Positions 1-13,143 are shown, counted from the first letter of the stretch. The stretch: DNA of 64,000 bases from Argentina anserina (GCF_933775445.1 NC_065878.1:19666395-19730394); one strand, 5' to 3'. Program-made: numbers and translations. The notes: a model not told the origin generated them from the sequence alone.

Positions 1-3000
1 ATTGCAGTCACATCCTCCCAACACCAGAAAATCATATCTATTTCCAAATTACAAACAAAATCCAAATCATATCCATGGGCTCTAAACCCGCATTTTAAAC
101 ACAAAATCCAATCTCTGGTTCATTTACACCTCAAATTGGTTCCAAACACTACTCTCATTTTGAAATCATAGTTTTCCAATGTGTCATTCACACATTGGAA
201 CTCTTGAACTACGATTGGTTTGATCCCTCTCCCAAGGTACATAGGCAATCCATTCAAATTTCTGGGTGCAACCGCAAAAATAAACAAACAAACATTTCCC
301 ATATTTAGTTTCTTCATAAATGGAATTAAATAACATTTTCCTACAAATAAGAAATTGTAATTAAGAGACATATTTTATCTTGAATGAGTTGAACTCAAAA
401 TAATTAAAACTCTATTCACTATATAAATACAAGTGAAATTATGTTTTGTGATATTTTTGCTCACTGCTAGCACAATTTTACCCACCAACAACCCAATAGG
501 ACAATACCTATCCAGACAAAGAAACGATTTTTCTTTTGGCAGGGTATTGCACCAGGCCAATTATGGCATTCTATGTGTTGTGGCGTTGTGCAATGCAACT
601 AGCCAACTACTGTATGAACAAATAGCCGGTGGGCATTGCATCCTTGACATCTTAATTTCTTAATTTGTTTTAAAATACCTGTATTAGCGTAAGTCTAAAA
701 ACTCCAAATAATTGTAAGACATTCGAAAAGAACATGCATACAGATTCCATGCCTTTCTTCATGTCTCTTGCGCGGCCCATCTTCCATCCATATATATGAC
801 ATTGATTATACACTAAATGAACTTGGCTTGTCCGTCTTTCAAAACATTGACAATTGGTTTAACACATATGGCAAATGAAGCAAAGAAAGAAATAGAAAGA
901 AACCATAAAAGATCAAAATGCAATGTCGATCACTTTAGAAATTGGTATGAGGATCGATCAATATCATGGGAGGAGCAAGATGATGATGATAAATGATGAC
1001 AATTGCAAGTGACGAACAACCAAGTGAGGTGTTCATGTTCTCCAACCCACCTAAGTGAATGGACCAACCGGATTCTCTTCTTTATTTGCCATTTCTGAAC
1101 AGACATAAATACCTTGCAAACGTATTCGAGATTGGTTTTAGAAGGGTTGGAATTTCTGGTGCGCTTGTTCCATATCAGTTGGCTCACTTGGCTGGCTGGT
1201 CTCGTTGACATGACTCATATATGCACAATTGTGAGAGTGCAAATTTATGTCTAGTTCCTTCAGCATTGTAAACGTACTCTGCACAATGGTATTCCATCTC
1301 GTATTGATCATTTCTTATTCATAGTGTAAATAGACGTACAGAAAGAGATCATTTGCCCTATCTTTTATTCTTTTACATATTCATCAACGAACTAGCTATA
1401 CAATGGTCGGAGTGTTTTACGCTAGAGCTATACCTAATTACATTCACATATGCAAATCAACAAGTCATATTGGGGAGTGTTTAATTAGTAACCTCATAAA
1501 CTGTTCAGTGAAATATATAATAATGGTAGTCATCTATCTCCTGCTTACATGTCTGTTTTCCAATTTGAGATTTCAAATCTATACATTTGTTATCTGTTTA
1601 GGCGAGGCACACAATGTTTTCTAAACTTTTGTGATCGAACGTTAGCACATAAGTTAAGTCGAGAAGACTGACTCATGTAATAACAAGATACTTGTTTGCC
1701 TTGGACAAAAAGTTTTAAAAGCCACCGGCCTATCTATATTTCTGCCTGCAGATCATTTTTCCAGTAGATTCAAAATCTCAAGAGTGATAGTGAAAACGTT
1801 TAAAGATAGTAACGATGACTGTCACTCCACAATATTTTTCTATTTGAAAGGATTCCATATCTGATAGCTACCACTTTCAAATTGAGTTTCTAAATTATAA
1901 TCTACCGTCGGGAAAAAGAAACGTTAATATCAGGAACCCTTAATTGCCTGCATATGAGGGTCCCCGAAACCCTAATTCGATTCCTTACCAGACTTTCTGT
2001 GTATTCGTCCCAACTCCTATAAACATACCTGTCCCACTGATTGGTACACTTTCTTACACAAAACCATAATTGAAAGCTGTCGACTTTGATGCAAAATTAA
2101 CAACTTGGGGGGTCGAGAGGTGTAGAGGTCGTGGGGTTGGAAGGTGTCCTAAACGTTAATTGATTAATGTCCTTTGTCCAAAACCTTCCTAAATTGAGTC
2201 CATGTGGGGTTGCTAGATTAGGTATGTCAGTACCCTCTGAAAACATAGTAGTTGTGCTTGGTATTCATCTCATAATCTTGATGGTTCTAGCAATAGCTGT
2301 AACATATTACGTATATGACAATGGAAACGGTATCTTATATGTTTTGAAATTCAAATGTCCCTATTCCCTCTCTATTATGAAACCCTAGCTGCTAGCTGTA
2401 CATACCCATTAGTGTATCAGATAAATCTTCAATTTACATATGTAGTGTTTGTTGGATCGCTCTGCAGTCCTAATATGTAGCTTAATATACTTAATAGTTA
2501 ATACTATCAATCATATCGAATCATATCATTCCTATGCCAGACAGTCTAGATATTCGACTTATTTGGGTAATTGGGTTATAATTTCTTTATCCACTTCAAA
2601 GTTCAAACACATAGATAACCTTTGTAATTGGCTAACATTGATCTGTTTAACATAGTTAGAACTTAGAAACATAAGGAGGCAGAACACGTTATAAAAGCTT
2701 TTATACATAAGCAATCACAAACAAGCGCTGCTTTGGCAAGCGATAATTGATACTTGAGAAAATTAGATATAAATTCATTATTGCTAAGTCTTCTTTAAAA
2801 TAAACTCATGCATATTTTTTCTTCATTTTACATCAATTCCATATAAGCAAACCTATCATATAGAGCGCATGTCTATAATTAATGGTGTTTTCTATTTTTC
2901 ATGTTACTAATTTGCCCTTTAGATTGTAAAATACTATATTTGGTATGCGACACAATCTTTGTATCAATTTGAATTTAAACAATAAGCTAGAATTTAATTG

Positions 3001-3509
3001 AATTTAACTTTATCATAAATTTTACATTCTTAATTCCTTACCTTATTTTATATTTACTCTACTAACTTGATTACATATATTCTTTTCGTCAAAGTATTCC
3101 ATTTCAAACAAAGTTTCATATTTTGTTTCAAAAGATGAAATGATACTTTGATTAGAATCTTCAGAAAGATTTGTATTATTGTTTCAAAGTAAGGGAAGAA
3201 GATAAGTGTTCATAGCACTTCGTGCATATGTCTTTGTGAGTTGATTGAAGAAATATTATGAAAGAAAAGAAAGAATTGAAGAAGATGGAAGAAAGGGGAA
3301 AAGAGTTTTGACAACAAATTGGATTGCATTTCAGTCCTAAGCTCACATTGATACCTTGATTTTCATACTCAAAAAAATGTCTAATTGCAAGGTACATAAT
3401 TCTTTTCTTTGGCAATTTTTCTCTTCTTTTAGGTATATTATTATTTCAAGTTTAAACCTGATCTAGAGAACATTTTACTCTCAACTATTTACAACTTTAA
3501 TCTACCTAT

Positions 3510-3523
<14 letters not shown>

Positions 3524-3546
<23 letters not shown>
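3524..3546. repeat. (AT)n microsatellite
   Basis: About 23 bases of uninterrupted alternating T and A in AT-rich intergenic DNA. Confidence 0.9.
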
Positions 3547-3548
<2 letters not shown>

Positions 3549-4423
3549 CACAATCATAGGTATAATTTAATAGGAAACCTAATGAATAGGTATAATAAAA
3601 ATAAGAATCTAATATATAGGTGTCTAATATATATGTGTCATACAAAAAGATGTATATATATGTATCTTATTTATGATTAATTATATGTATAAATAATGAA
3701 TTCTCTTTCACCTAACTTTTCATAAAATTAAAAATTGTAGAAACAATCCATGATTCTTGCAATAATAATTATATTGATTGAAACAACAAAATAATTAGCA
3801 TTACAAGAAAGAATAAACACATAATTAAGGTATTGAATACAAATCATTAATCAAGCTTTTTAATTATGTTGATGTTATAATTAAATGGTGGCAGTTTGTA
3901 AATATTACATAAAATACGACACAAGATATATCACAGTCAGCAATTTTATGTGTCTATTGAAAATGTATATTTAATGGATTTTATTTAAAATTGGTCTTGA
4001 AAATTGGGTATGAATTAAATTCCCCCTTGATATTTTTATTTTTTAGAAAGATAATTGATACTATTGCATGCACTTTTCCGTCAAAAAAAAAATCACAAAC
4101 AAGCGCCTAATATACTTTCTTCCCTCGTTACATAAAAAGGTTGGCATGGATAACCGTTTATGTACATACACAAATACACTTTTCCTTCTTGGAGTTCTTG
4201 CAAATAGCCATGATACAAATTGATGGATAGACACTACAAAAGCTTCTCAACTTGGGGATTCATATTCATAATGGTGCCAATGGTTGTGGTCCAATCGTCC
4301 AACATTCACTTAAAGGAATAATAACATAGGCTGTTATATGTAGGACCTTAATTAAATCCAAAGACATGCTTGTAAGCCCATAACTCAACTAGCTTGAAGT
4401 CCAAACGAAATTAATAAATTGAA

Positions 4424-4447
4424 GGGGGGGGGGGGGGGGGGGGGGGG
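4424..4447 (+). repeat. Homopolymeric G tract, 24 bases
   Basis: Twenty-four consecutive G on the plus strand, in otherwise AT-rich DNA. Such a tract can form a G-quadruplex in principle. It is also where consensus errors accumulate, so the exact length is uncertain. Confidence 0.85.
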
Positions 4448-4800
4448 AATCACAAAACGAAGTATAGAACAAGTAGGCTGCTATTCTCATCTACTGGCTC
4501 GATCGTTGGTGACCACTTCAAATAACGAAGCATTCAATCTGATAGAGAAGTAACAGAACCGAGATCGGCGAGTAGGGCGCAGCTCAAGAAGATTATATAA
4601 ATAAAATAAATGAAACGCTCGACCCCTGCAGTCTTAGCTTTAACAAAGTTTTGACCTAGATAAGCCACACAGATCTAAATCTTTTATTCTGAAGCAAATT
4701 AGTGCTATCATCATCACCATATCATCAGGAACTCGGTACGGTACTGACTTACTACTGTGAGTGGAAGTCGGCACTTAGTGAACGAAGTAATGAATCTGGT

Positions 4801-5265
4801 TAGGTTCAGACATGAGGTGAGGCCTGAGCTGTGGCCACCTCAGGCACCAAAATCTAACTTTTTTTTAATATATATATTTTATATTTGAGAATCAGATAAT
4901 AAACCTACGATAGTTGAGAAATTATAGTTTAAATGGTTTGGTTATGTTATTCATTGAAAAGAAAGTGATCGAGAAGGTTGATTATGCAAAGTTAATTGAT
5001 ACTTTCGCATCCAAAATTGCGAAATGAGTAATTTTTAAGTGAGTTTGTGAGCAGATTTGAGTAGTTTTTAATAATTTTTAGTGATGAATTTTAGAATTTG
5101 AGAATTGTAGTTTTCTCTTATGATTTGTCGTATGAAACCGATTTTATTAATTCTTATTCGCAGGTCCGATACACATTTATTTATTTATTATTTTTCGTAT
5201 TGAAGTACTAGAGGACCATATTTTATAATCTCGCCTCAGATCTCTAAATCTCATATCCGGCCCTA
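4801..5265. mobile_element. hAT-like MITE, 465 bp, with 8-bp target duplication
   Basis: The segment is bracketed by an exact 8-bp direct repeat, AATCTGGT, at 4793-4800 and 5266-5273. Its ends form an imperfect inverted repeat: the left end starts TAGGTTCAGACATGAGG and the reverse complement of the right end starts TAGGGCCGGATATGAGA. An 8-bp duplication with short inverted ends is characteristic of hAT transposons. No transposase frame lies inside, so it is non-autonomous. The interior is AT-rich with no recognisable gene. Confidence 0.75.
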
Positions 5266-5273
5266 AATCTGGT

Positions 5274-7270
5274 GCATGCAGATTAAGGTCTATAACATTA
5301 ACGATAATGCTAACTAAGGTACCAAAATGCCAGCCAATTGGCTGCAGGTTGGTTCAAGCTGGTAGGTACGTACGTTCGTCCTTGTGCTCCAACAGATGGG
5401 TTACAAAGCCTGGGAGAAGATGACCTTTGTGTCTTATAAACCAGGGACATCCATGTTTGTCCTCCAAGCTAGGTGAACCTGAAGCGGGTACCCTACAATA
5501 TTTCCAGATCATATCGCAGACAGTATGAGCCAACAGCTTCAAGAAATAACCATGTCCTTCCAATACCCACTATATTGGCGATCATCTGTGAATGAGAGTG
5601 AGTAAATATATATTCTTATGGTGGTAGGGTTTGCTAGGGTACGACGTCCAGGTCTCTGTAGAGCGCACCAGAGATGATAAGCCTGCTGATATAGCTAATG
5701 GTGCTCCGGTGGTACCCACCTAATGCTTCATTAGTGTGGACAAGATCTAGCACCACCATCCATTACGATATTCTGGAGTGATCAACCGAGAAACCCTAGC
5801 GGTGGCCCGACGATTCGATGGCTGAGATGACTCGGAACAGAATTGGTTTGGGTTAATTTGGACAAGCACTAGAGCTTCGAATTAGGTTTTCCCCGAATCC
5901 CCTTTGAGGTGTTGGAGGAGATGTAGTCACTATAAATGGACCATATATGGAACCAAGTTTCTTTTTACTGATTTCTGGTTAGGAGCTAGCTAGCCATGAG
6001 AAATTCAATCTATATTGAAACTATATTTTATGCAGATAGCCATGATAGTGGTGATTCATATATGTTGCAATTAAAGCTGATGCTAGGTCCATAGATCAAT
6101 CTTTTATATGCGTGTGTGATGTGCTTAATTAATAATCATTCTCGTCTTTTTAATTATATTGCTCAGTATAATGTAATCAAAATTTCTTCCGCAATGATAC
6201 TCGTTAACTACAATTTTAGTCTCAATTAATGTCTCCACAATCACTTGAAGTCTTGAACGGCCCACTTTGATCGTTAATTGATACTTATGCATGAAAATTT
6301 ATTTAAGTAGCAGCACCAAGTCTCTTAGGTAAATCTATCATCGATCAAAACGTTAGTATCTAGAGAGCCATGCATACAAACGCATTAATAAGAGTATAAG
6401 AGCGACGGGTAGTTCTTTGCATCGGACGATCAAGATATGCTAAGAATACGCTCTGTAGTTGTAAGGGCAATGCCCTACTTAGAGATACCGAGCTAATTAC
6501 CTTTTCAATTTGCGCCATTTATAAATATATACATAGGTCTTTAGTATTTGGTGATGGTCCTCACACATGCATGCACTTGGTTCGATTCACAAGTAAGAGA
6601 ACTTGATGAAAAATGACTCGGCCGGCCACCGGTACCCTCTGCTTTTTGTGGTTTTGGATCTAATTCCGGTGACTCTTGGTAGGTAAGCTTTGCTTTTTTA
6701 CCTTATTAGTGTCTCCCTCAAAACAAACTAATAAGAGGAGCTGGACTTCATTACAAAGAGTTTGCACGTCTCATTTGAACATTAATTTCCAAATTAATCA
6801 TGTATATTATACGGTCATATCATTGACGTATATTTGAGATGGAATGAGAAATGGGAATAATAATGCAGTAGTAAAGCATGAAAAAGAGTTGGCTGGGGAG
6901 AGGAAGCATGGATTGGACCACAGACCCAGCATTATGTAGATGAGTAGAATATATATCGATCATACATGAGAAATCAGATTTGATATATACAATAAAATAA
7001 AAAACAATTATCTAAAAGGAACAAATATTTACTGCTACCAACTTGTTGGCACTTCTAGTGTGGAATGGGTGACACAATGTTAATAAGCTTCTCCATGTGT
7101 CTGGATTGTTTGAGAATGGGGTCTACAATTTACATAAATATCTTGGAAAACATTTCTCTCATTATTTTGATTGAAAATAACAAATGAATAGTGACATGGA
7201 GGATGGAGAGGTTATAAAACAAAAACAAAAAAGAGCATTCATTCATTGTTTTTAGCACCTTCCTACCTTC
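5274..7270. other. Intergenic, upstream of MIR393
   Basis: I see no coding exon chain or RNA gene here. A 69-codon minus-strand frame at 5354-5563 has no family resemblance. The last few hundred bases are presumably the MIR393 promoter. Confidence 0.5.
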
Positions 7271-7275
7271 TCTTT

Positions 7276-7285
7276 TATATTTAAG
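7276..7285 (+). promoter_or_regulatory. Probable TATA element of MIR393
   Basis: A TATATTTAAG stretch lies about 120 bases upstream of the mature miR393 strand. This fits a pol II core promoter with transcription starting near 7305-7315, just before the GA repeat. Inferred from position only. Confidence 0.4.
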
Positions 7286-7317
7286 GCTCCCTCCTCAAAT
7301 GCCACTTACCTCTCTCC

Positions 7318-7319
<2 letters not shown>

Positions 7320-7352
<33 letters not shown>
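7320..7352 (+). repeat. (GA)n microsatellite in the pri-miR393 leader
   Basis: About 33 bases of alternating G and A between the putative TATA element and the hairpin, so probably in the 5' part of the primary transcript. GA/CT runs are common in plant 5' leaders and can bind BBR/BPC GAGA-binding factors. Confidence 0.85.
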
Positions 7353-7354
<2 letters not shown>

Positions 7355-7384
7355 GGGTTCGTTTCATACATCACTGCGATTAAG

Positions 7385-7510
7385 TACTAGAGGAGGCATC
7401 CAAAGGGATCGCATTGATCCTAAGCTAATTAACAAAGCCTTCCTGGTCATATCGATCCCTGTACGTATAGCTTCGGATCATGCTATCCCTTTGGATTTCT
7501 CCTTTGGAAG
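7385..7510 (+). ncRNA. MIR393: MIR393 microRNA precursor (miR393/miR393*)
   Basis: 7399-7420 is the conserved 22-nt miR393 sequence, starting TCCAAAGGGATCGCATTG. 7477-7497 is the opposite arm, ATCATGCTATCCCTTTGGATT. The arms pair along the whole mature region with one bulged base and one mismatch. The lower stem continues (an AGGA/TCCT block outside the duplex), and the roughly 55-nt loop can pair further (TAAGCTA against TAGCTT). In plants miR393 cleaves transcripts of the TIR1/AFB auxin-receptor F-box genes, seeds phasiRNAs from them, and is induced by flagellin and by nitrate. The mature strand is on the 5' arm, as usual for the family. A TATA-like element and a GA repeat lie just upstream. 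The 126-bp extent is my estimate of the stem-loop. Confidence 0.95.
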
Positions 7511-7520
7511 CTTCAAACTT

Positions 7521-10500
7521 TTATGTCATGCATCGAGCTAGAACGTACATATATCCGAGGAGTTGAGCCAACGACCCTCTATGATCCAAGTAAGTTCATT
7601 TCTGATTTAATCATGATCTTAATTCTTATATACTGAAAGTTCGTTCTATACTTTCTAGTGTTCTTTTGTGGTTAGAGTACTATTCCGAAACTCGTTTTCA
7701 AAGCCAACATTTGGCTTTCACTAATTTCTGCAAATTTTAATTCATGAAGTCTAAGCTTTAAGACTTGTCAAAATCAGAATGAAGGAATTAACGAACTCTC
7801 ATCAATTGGCCCAGTCATGATTTAGGGATCGATAGATTAATTTGTTACATATGGAAATATAGTAATTAGATCATATGCAAACCAGAAGAAAACCCAGAAC
7901 CCCATGTTACAGTTGTGTATATATGAACACGATGGATCCCGTTATCCTCCCGCCTTGCTGGGGATACAGCTCGATAAACGCTAAAACCCAGGAATCCATC
8001 AGCTGGGAGAAGCGTTCTGAATCCAATAATTCATTATTTGCTGATCTCCTTGTACACAGTACGTCATGGATTCTACTTTTGTTTATTAATTACAGCGATC
8101 ATCTGCTTGTCAACAATGATAGGTTAAAACCTAATTCTTAGATTTTACTAACATTGAAATTACTAATTATAAATTTATAATAATAGATTGCAGATCTTCA
8201 ATATTAATACAAATATATCTTTAATTATGCCAAAGGCCCAAAAGCTAGGATCTTTGCACTGTTTGCAGGTAATTTACTCAAACAGTTCCAAACCTGTATG
8301 GAGTAGCTAGTACTGATCGATATATCGCAGTGATTAAAGTTTTGATGATGCCCTGTTTATTACTCATGATTAGCAGATAAGTCAATAACTTCTAAAATGT
8401 CTGGTTGAGTCAAAATATACCCCATTTTCTGATAGCTTCGATCATTGCAATCTTCCAACAACTTGAATATTGTAACTTTCGATTGAAAAAGGTGGGACTT
8501 TACCCTAGCTAGCTAGACGAAATAATTTCAGATTAGATTAGCCTGAACTGAGTTTTGCTGATGATATCGGAGAACATACTGGAGCAGATGAAGATGGCCA
8601 CACTTGGCGGTGGCCCGAAGTCAAGGGCTCCTCCAAATCACATGTTTTAGAGTTTTAGGGACTTTAATTAGAATCCAAGGCTGTGAAAAAGATGATGATC
8701 GATATTATACATAAACTTGAGGACTTTCCTTTACCTCTCTTCCCTACTTTGGGGCCTCACATTGAGTGTCCCAAAGGCAAAGGAATAAACATACACATGC
8801 CTTAGAATGAAAGAAAGAAGGGTCCTTTTAAGCATTGCAAATTTTAGGGTACTTTTATAAGGGTGTTTTATACCTCTTGTGGTACATGAGTCCATGATCA
8901 CTCCATTCTTAAACAGTCTCACCATATACAAGTTCACTTTTGTCACATGGCCTCAGCCTTAATACCATTATACTACGTGTTCTTAATTACTTTCAGGTAG
9001 TGGCAATATGCTTGGATGCATTAATCATACACTTTTCTTCCTAGGCATGTGTTTAGAGCCTGGTGAGCAAACCATGTTATGTGACAATGCATAAACCTAA
9101 TTGTTTGTTTGTAATACCTAATGGTGTTATATATGCTTTCTACAGTTGACCGTCGTTGTTCAACAATTTCAGAGTTACCTTAGGGTTAGGGATCGACAAG
9201 GATCGATCGATTGATCTGCAAGAGATATATGGAGGACGAGAGGCGAATTGAGGATCTATAGTTGATCATCTCCGGTGGCTTCGGTTTGCTCTGATTATGA
9301 GATAGAGTGGAGATGGGAGAAAGAGGGTGCAGGAAAAGCTGTTGATATAACAATCTCTGAGTTACCTTAGGGTTAGGATTGGCCTTAAAGTCATTGTATT
9401 GCTTGCGTTTGTTTAAAATCACGCCCTCCACGTGAAATCAGCGATTTACATAAATTAGGAGAGAATTAGAATTCAGAGTCTCGTCAAGCCAGACAGCAAG
9501 AAGAATTCTATCGATCTAATCATACAACTCTCACTTATGTGAGCTCTAAGAGAAAATTTAGTTACTTTTTGACTAAATGTAGTGCTGGAGACTAATTAAG
9601 CTTTGCATTATTAAATCCATATGATCGAGTACATGACGTTGAATTTCTCAATAGTGTTAGAAAGCATAAAGGAAATCCTTGATTTCAGAAGCTTCCCAGA
9701 TCTGTGCAAAATTTTTGACTTTCCAGTATCATGATGCTTAGTCTACACTACTGTGATTATTGTGTGTTTGGGTCTGTTCATCATCATAGCTAATAGTAAG
9801 AGTCTGATTCAAAAAAACGAATCAAAACTGAAATTGCCCGGCAGTACTGATGGCCATTATCTCAATATGGGGTCCAAGTTAAAGAGAGAAATATTGTTGG
9901 ACACCAATGTGTACAAATTATCTTTCAACTGTATTATGTGCGCCCCAATGTCTCCTTCTTGCACTACAAGTCTACACGAACTTTGCAAAGGACACACAAA
10001 CTGCCAAATTGAAACCCACGTATCAATTTTTTTCAAGCTAATGGGGAATTGGATGCTCCTTGCCTGCAAACTAGAGGGACCTAAATTCTTGACTCGTCTC
10101 CAAATTCAGACCCTTTCCACTCCTAATTCTTGTCTATTTTTCTCTTTTTTACCGCACTGTGAAATTCGAATTTCAGCCATGTATTTGAGATCACGGCATG
10201 GAAGATTTGTTTTCTTTCTTTCTTTAATTTTTTTTCCCATGTCTCATTATTGGGGGATTTGGTTGAGAGATCGATCGATGTGCATATATATAAATTCAAG
10301 TTGACCATCTTGAGACCTGAGTTTATTTTTCTTTTTATTTGTATGAGAGAGGATTCGAAGAAAACCCTACAAACAAAAGTTCCTAGCTAGCTATGTAGGC
10401 CAAGAACAGGGGTAGGGTTTTTAATGGAAAGCAATGGAGGGCATGAATCAGTTTCTTTCATTTAATTTGATTACAGAACAGAACATCTGAGCTTAAATTT

Positions 10501-11250
10501 GAGGAGGAACAATGAAAGCATATAAAGGAAATTTCCAGCTTCAGCCTCTTGAGCAAGCGTAGCTGCGTAGGTATCCATATGTGCCACTCTGTTTGCCCCT
10601 CCCTAGCTTGAATCTGGGAAGCAAATGCAATCTGCGAATTCGAAAGGAGTTTGACATATTAGATTAAAATCCCCAACTCCAATTCTCGAAATGATCAAGG
10701 GACTGCTCTGTTCGATACTGCATGCACAATATCCATGCAATCTGTTTCAATAACTGGAGGAATTAGCTAGGTGATGAGATAATTAACGCACACTCCACAC
10801 CCATTAGCAGCGGGAACAACTCAGCATGGCTCAGTTAAAATGAGCCACTGAATGATGAATTCGAAACGATCTCATACAATTACAATCCGCATCTCCACCA
10901 AGGCCAGTTTAGCTTGAGGGACTGTCGAAGGCCGCATTCACGTTCAGGTTGATCAGTTCTTGGGATGGTTTCTGTCAACGCATCAATGAGGATGAACTGG
11001 GGAGCTATTCGATGTATGAGGCTGCGCGCTTTGAGCGTATACCACCCCAAACTCAGGGCACAAATTATGTAGCTGTTTTAGTCCTCCCACACCTTGGCGT
11101 CATACTTGGCCTCACAACGAGTTAGTTAGCAAGGAAAGTAGATGACTAAGAGTAAGAAGTCAATTAACCATTCGATCACGTACCGCAGACGTCGAAATCG
11201 TACTGCGGGGATGTGTTAATTGTAAGAATTGAAATAATTAGCAGCGCATG
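7521..11250. other. Intergenic, no gene recognised
   Basis: No conserved protein or RNA is visible. A 183-codon plus-strand frame at 9753-10304 starts at a non-ATG codon, reads as low-complexity sequence and resembles nothing I know. A short motif, GAGTTACCTTAGGGTTAGG, occurs twice about 188 bases apart (near 9172 and 9360), which suggests an old local duplication. The 3' end of pri-miR393 must lie in the first part of this stretch. Confidence 0.5.
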
Positions 11251-11258
11251 TGTGCAAC

Positions 11259-11915
11259 CAGGGGCAGAACTAGGAATAGAGAATGAGTAGGGCTGGTTTA
11301 AAGCATAAAAAAAAAATTTGTGATAGAAAATTAAATATCTAAAGAATTTGTAAATTATATGTTGTAACTAAAGAAAAATAGTGAGAAAATTGAAGAGATA
11401 ATAGAAATAAATATAGATTTTTATTAATAGAAATTAATAGATGAAACTGTAAAGTAAAATAATAGAGAAAAAAATGAAAAATGAAAGAATTGGGAAGGAG
11501 AAGAAAAAAATAGGGATGAAAAAAGAGAAAAACAAAAAGAAGAGAGAATATAAATAAATATAGATTTACTAATTAAAAACTAGTAAACATAAATGTAAAG
11601 TAAAAGAATAGAGAAAAAAATTGAAAAATTAAAGAATTGGAAAGGAGAAGAAAAAAATTAAGGATGAAAAATGAGAAAAACAAAAAAAAGATTGAAAAAA
11701 GAAAGAATTGGGATGGAGGAGAAAAAATCAGGGATAAAAAAAAAAGGTGGGAATTGAACCCACAACCAACCCTATCTAAGAGTAAATATATTTGGCTTTT
11801 AGCGAACTCCACCAACTCAAACTTTAATAAGAATAACACATATACTTGGTAATATTTCAACACAACTTTCGACTGGGCTATAGCCCTACCAACCTGTCAA
11901 GTGGTTCCGCCCCTG
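11259..11915. mobile_element. hAT MITE, 657 bp, CAGGGGCGGA-type ends, 8-bp TSD
   Basis: The 8-bp direct repeat TGTGCAAC flanks the segment exactly (11251-11258 and 11916-11923). The ends are inverted repeats: left CAGGGGCAGAACTAGG, right (reverse complement) CAGGGGCGGAACCACT, and both arms reach a shared GTAGGGCT block. This is the classic hAT layout. The interior is purine-rich, with an internal duplication of about 100 bp (around 11450-11560 against 11580-11720). On the minus strand near its right end is a pol III B-box-like sequence (GGTTCAATTCC) followed by a T run. There is no transposase frame. Confidence 0.85.
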
Positions 11916-11923
11916 TGTGCAAC

Positions 11924-13143
11924 TGTGCATACATAACTTAACGAATGCAGCAGTTAAAAAAAAAACTTAATGCATGCAGAGGCGACGCTCTTCGTTACAG
12001 AATTTGGGATATCCAGACCTCTTGCACAGTTGCACACGATCATGAGCCTAGCTACTCAACATGTACGTACATCACATATATAATTGATGATCATAGACGG
12101 AGAAGACAATTATAAACATAATATTTACAAATATGAAAATCAGATACAATTAACTACGTACGTAAACTTGGACTTACACTTGTACTACTGAACGCAACGC
12201 AGAGATGACACTGTTATATTTCCTTTGTAAACCTTAAAGATCTTCCCAAAACGATCATCAACTATTAGGAACCTTTAAGAACCTCCAACCTACAGTGCGT
12301 ACTGTAGTATTGTAATTCTCTAACTAGATTCGTCGCCGTTAACCCAACCAAAACCACAAACTAGAGCTCGCTTTCGTGTAGCGAACCGCACCAAAGCCAA
12401 CCCATGTCGCCAATACGATCTAGATAACCCACCGTAGACCATAACTCGAGGAGAAGTCATCACTGCTGCCTGCTTGATCACTTTTCTCATGTAGGGGAAA
12501 ACCCTAACAGAGAGAAAAGAGCAGACACTAATATCATACATGGTTAATACTTGTAATGACAAAATGAGTCTAGGTACTGAAATTGCCACTTAAAAATATA
12601 AAAAAGATAATACATCATTCTTCAGAGAACATTATCGTTCAGCCAACAGATACACTAATAACATGAAATGTCGGTTTGATTCAAGTATGAGATACTAAAC
12701 CGAATCCTTTTAGTAAGTATCAAATATTTACGCGGGATTACTGTTACTTAAATCCTCTAGTTTTGTCTAGTAACATTTGTTATAAAAATCTGATTGCCAT
12801 ACTCTCATGCTCTTGCCTTCATTTCTTTGATATAAATGTGAAAAACTGAAAATTCTCACATACTTTGCCGGCTTTCTTTGGCATGTCGAGACCAACCGTG
12901 GGCCGTGAAAATTCTCAAAGTAGCAAACCCCCATACGGCCATACGGAACCGTCTAGAATTGGCCCACTCTCCGAGAGCCCAAAAGGTCTTTTCCTGACAT
13001 GGCGACGCATGAGTGGTTTGAGCAGCAAGGGCCACAGACGTCCGTTAAACGTTCAAATGTTATGCACATTTTTGTTCTCGGCGCGTTTTAATCACGTGGG
13101 GGTAAGTTATCAGATAATTCTGACTTTGACCTAATTGCGCTGA
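11924..13143. other. Intergenic, no gene recognised
   Basis: Open frames at 12320-12589 (-) and 12865-13134 (+) show no family similarity. I see no tRNA or hairpin RNA. The final 200 bases lead into the MATE fragment and are more GC-rich than the rest. Confidence 0.5.

Larger units (their letters stand above)
1..4792. other. Gene-free AT-rich intergenic region
   Basis: No reading frame here resembles a protein family I know, and no conserved exon chain appears on either strand. Open frames are short (under about 95 codons), mostly with non-ATG starts and low-complexity products. The only structures I can support are an (AT)n run near 3524-3546 and a 24-base G run at 4424-4447. Confidence 0.6.

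Noticed and set aside
9753..10304. 183-codon plus-strand frame
   Set aside because: Non-ATG start and no family similarity; composition like random intergenic DNA. Long by chance is plausible.
11745..11820. Possible tRNA gene on the minus strand
   Set aside because: Only a B-box-like GGTTCAATTCC and T run are present; no full cloverleaf or acceptor stem. Kept only as a finding about the MITE.
11573..11863. Minus-strand Phe/Leu-rich 96-codon frame
   Set aside because: Complement of the purine-rich interior of the hAT MITE; no domain, no start context.
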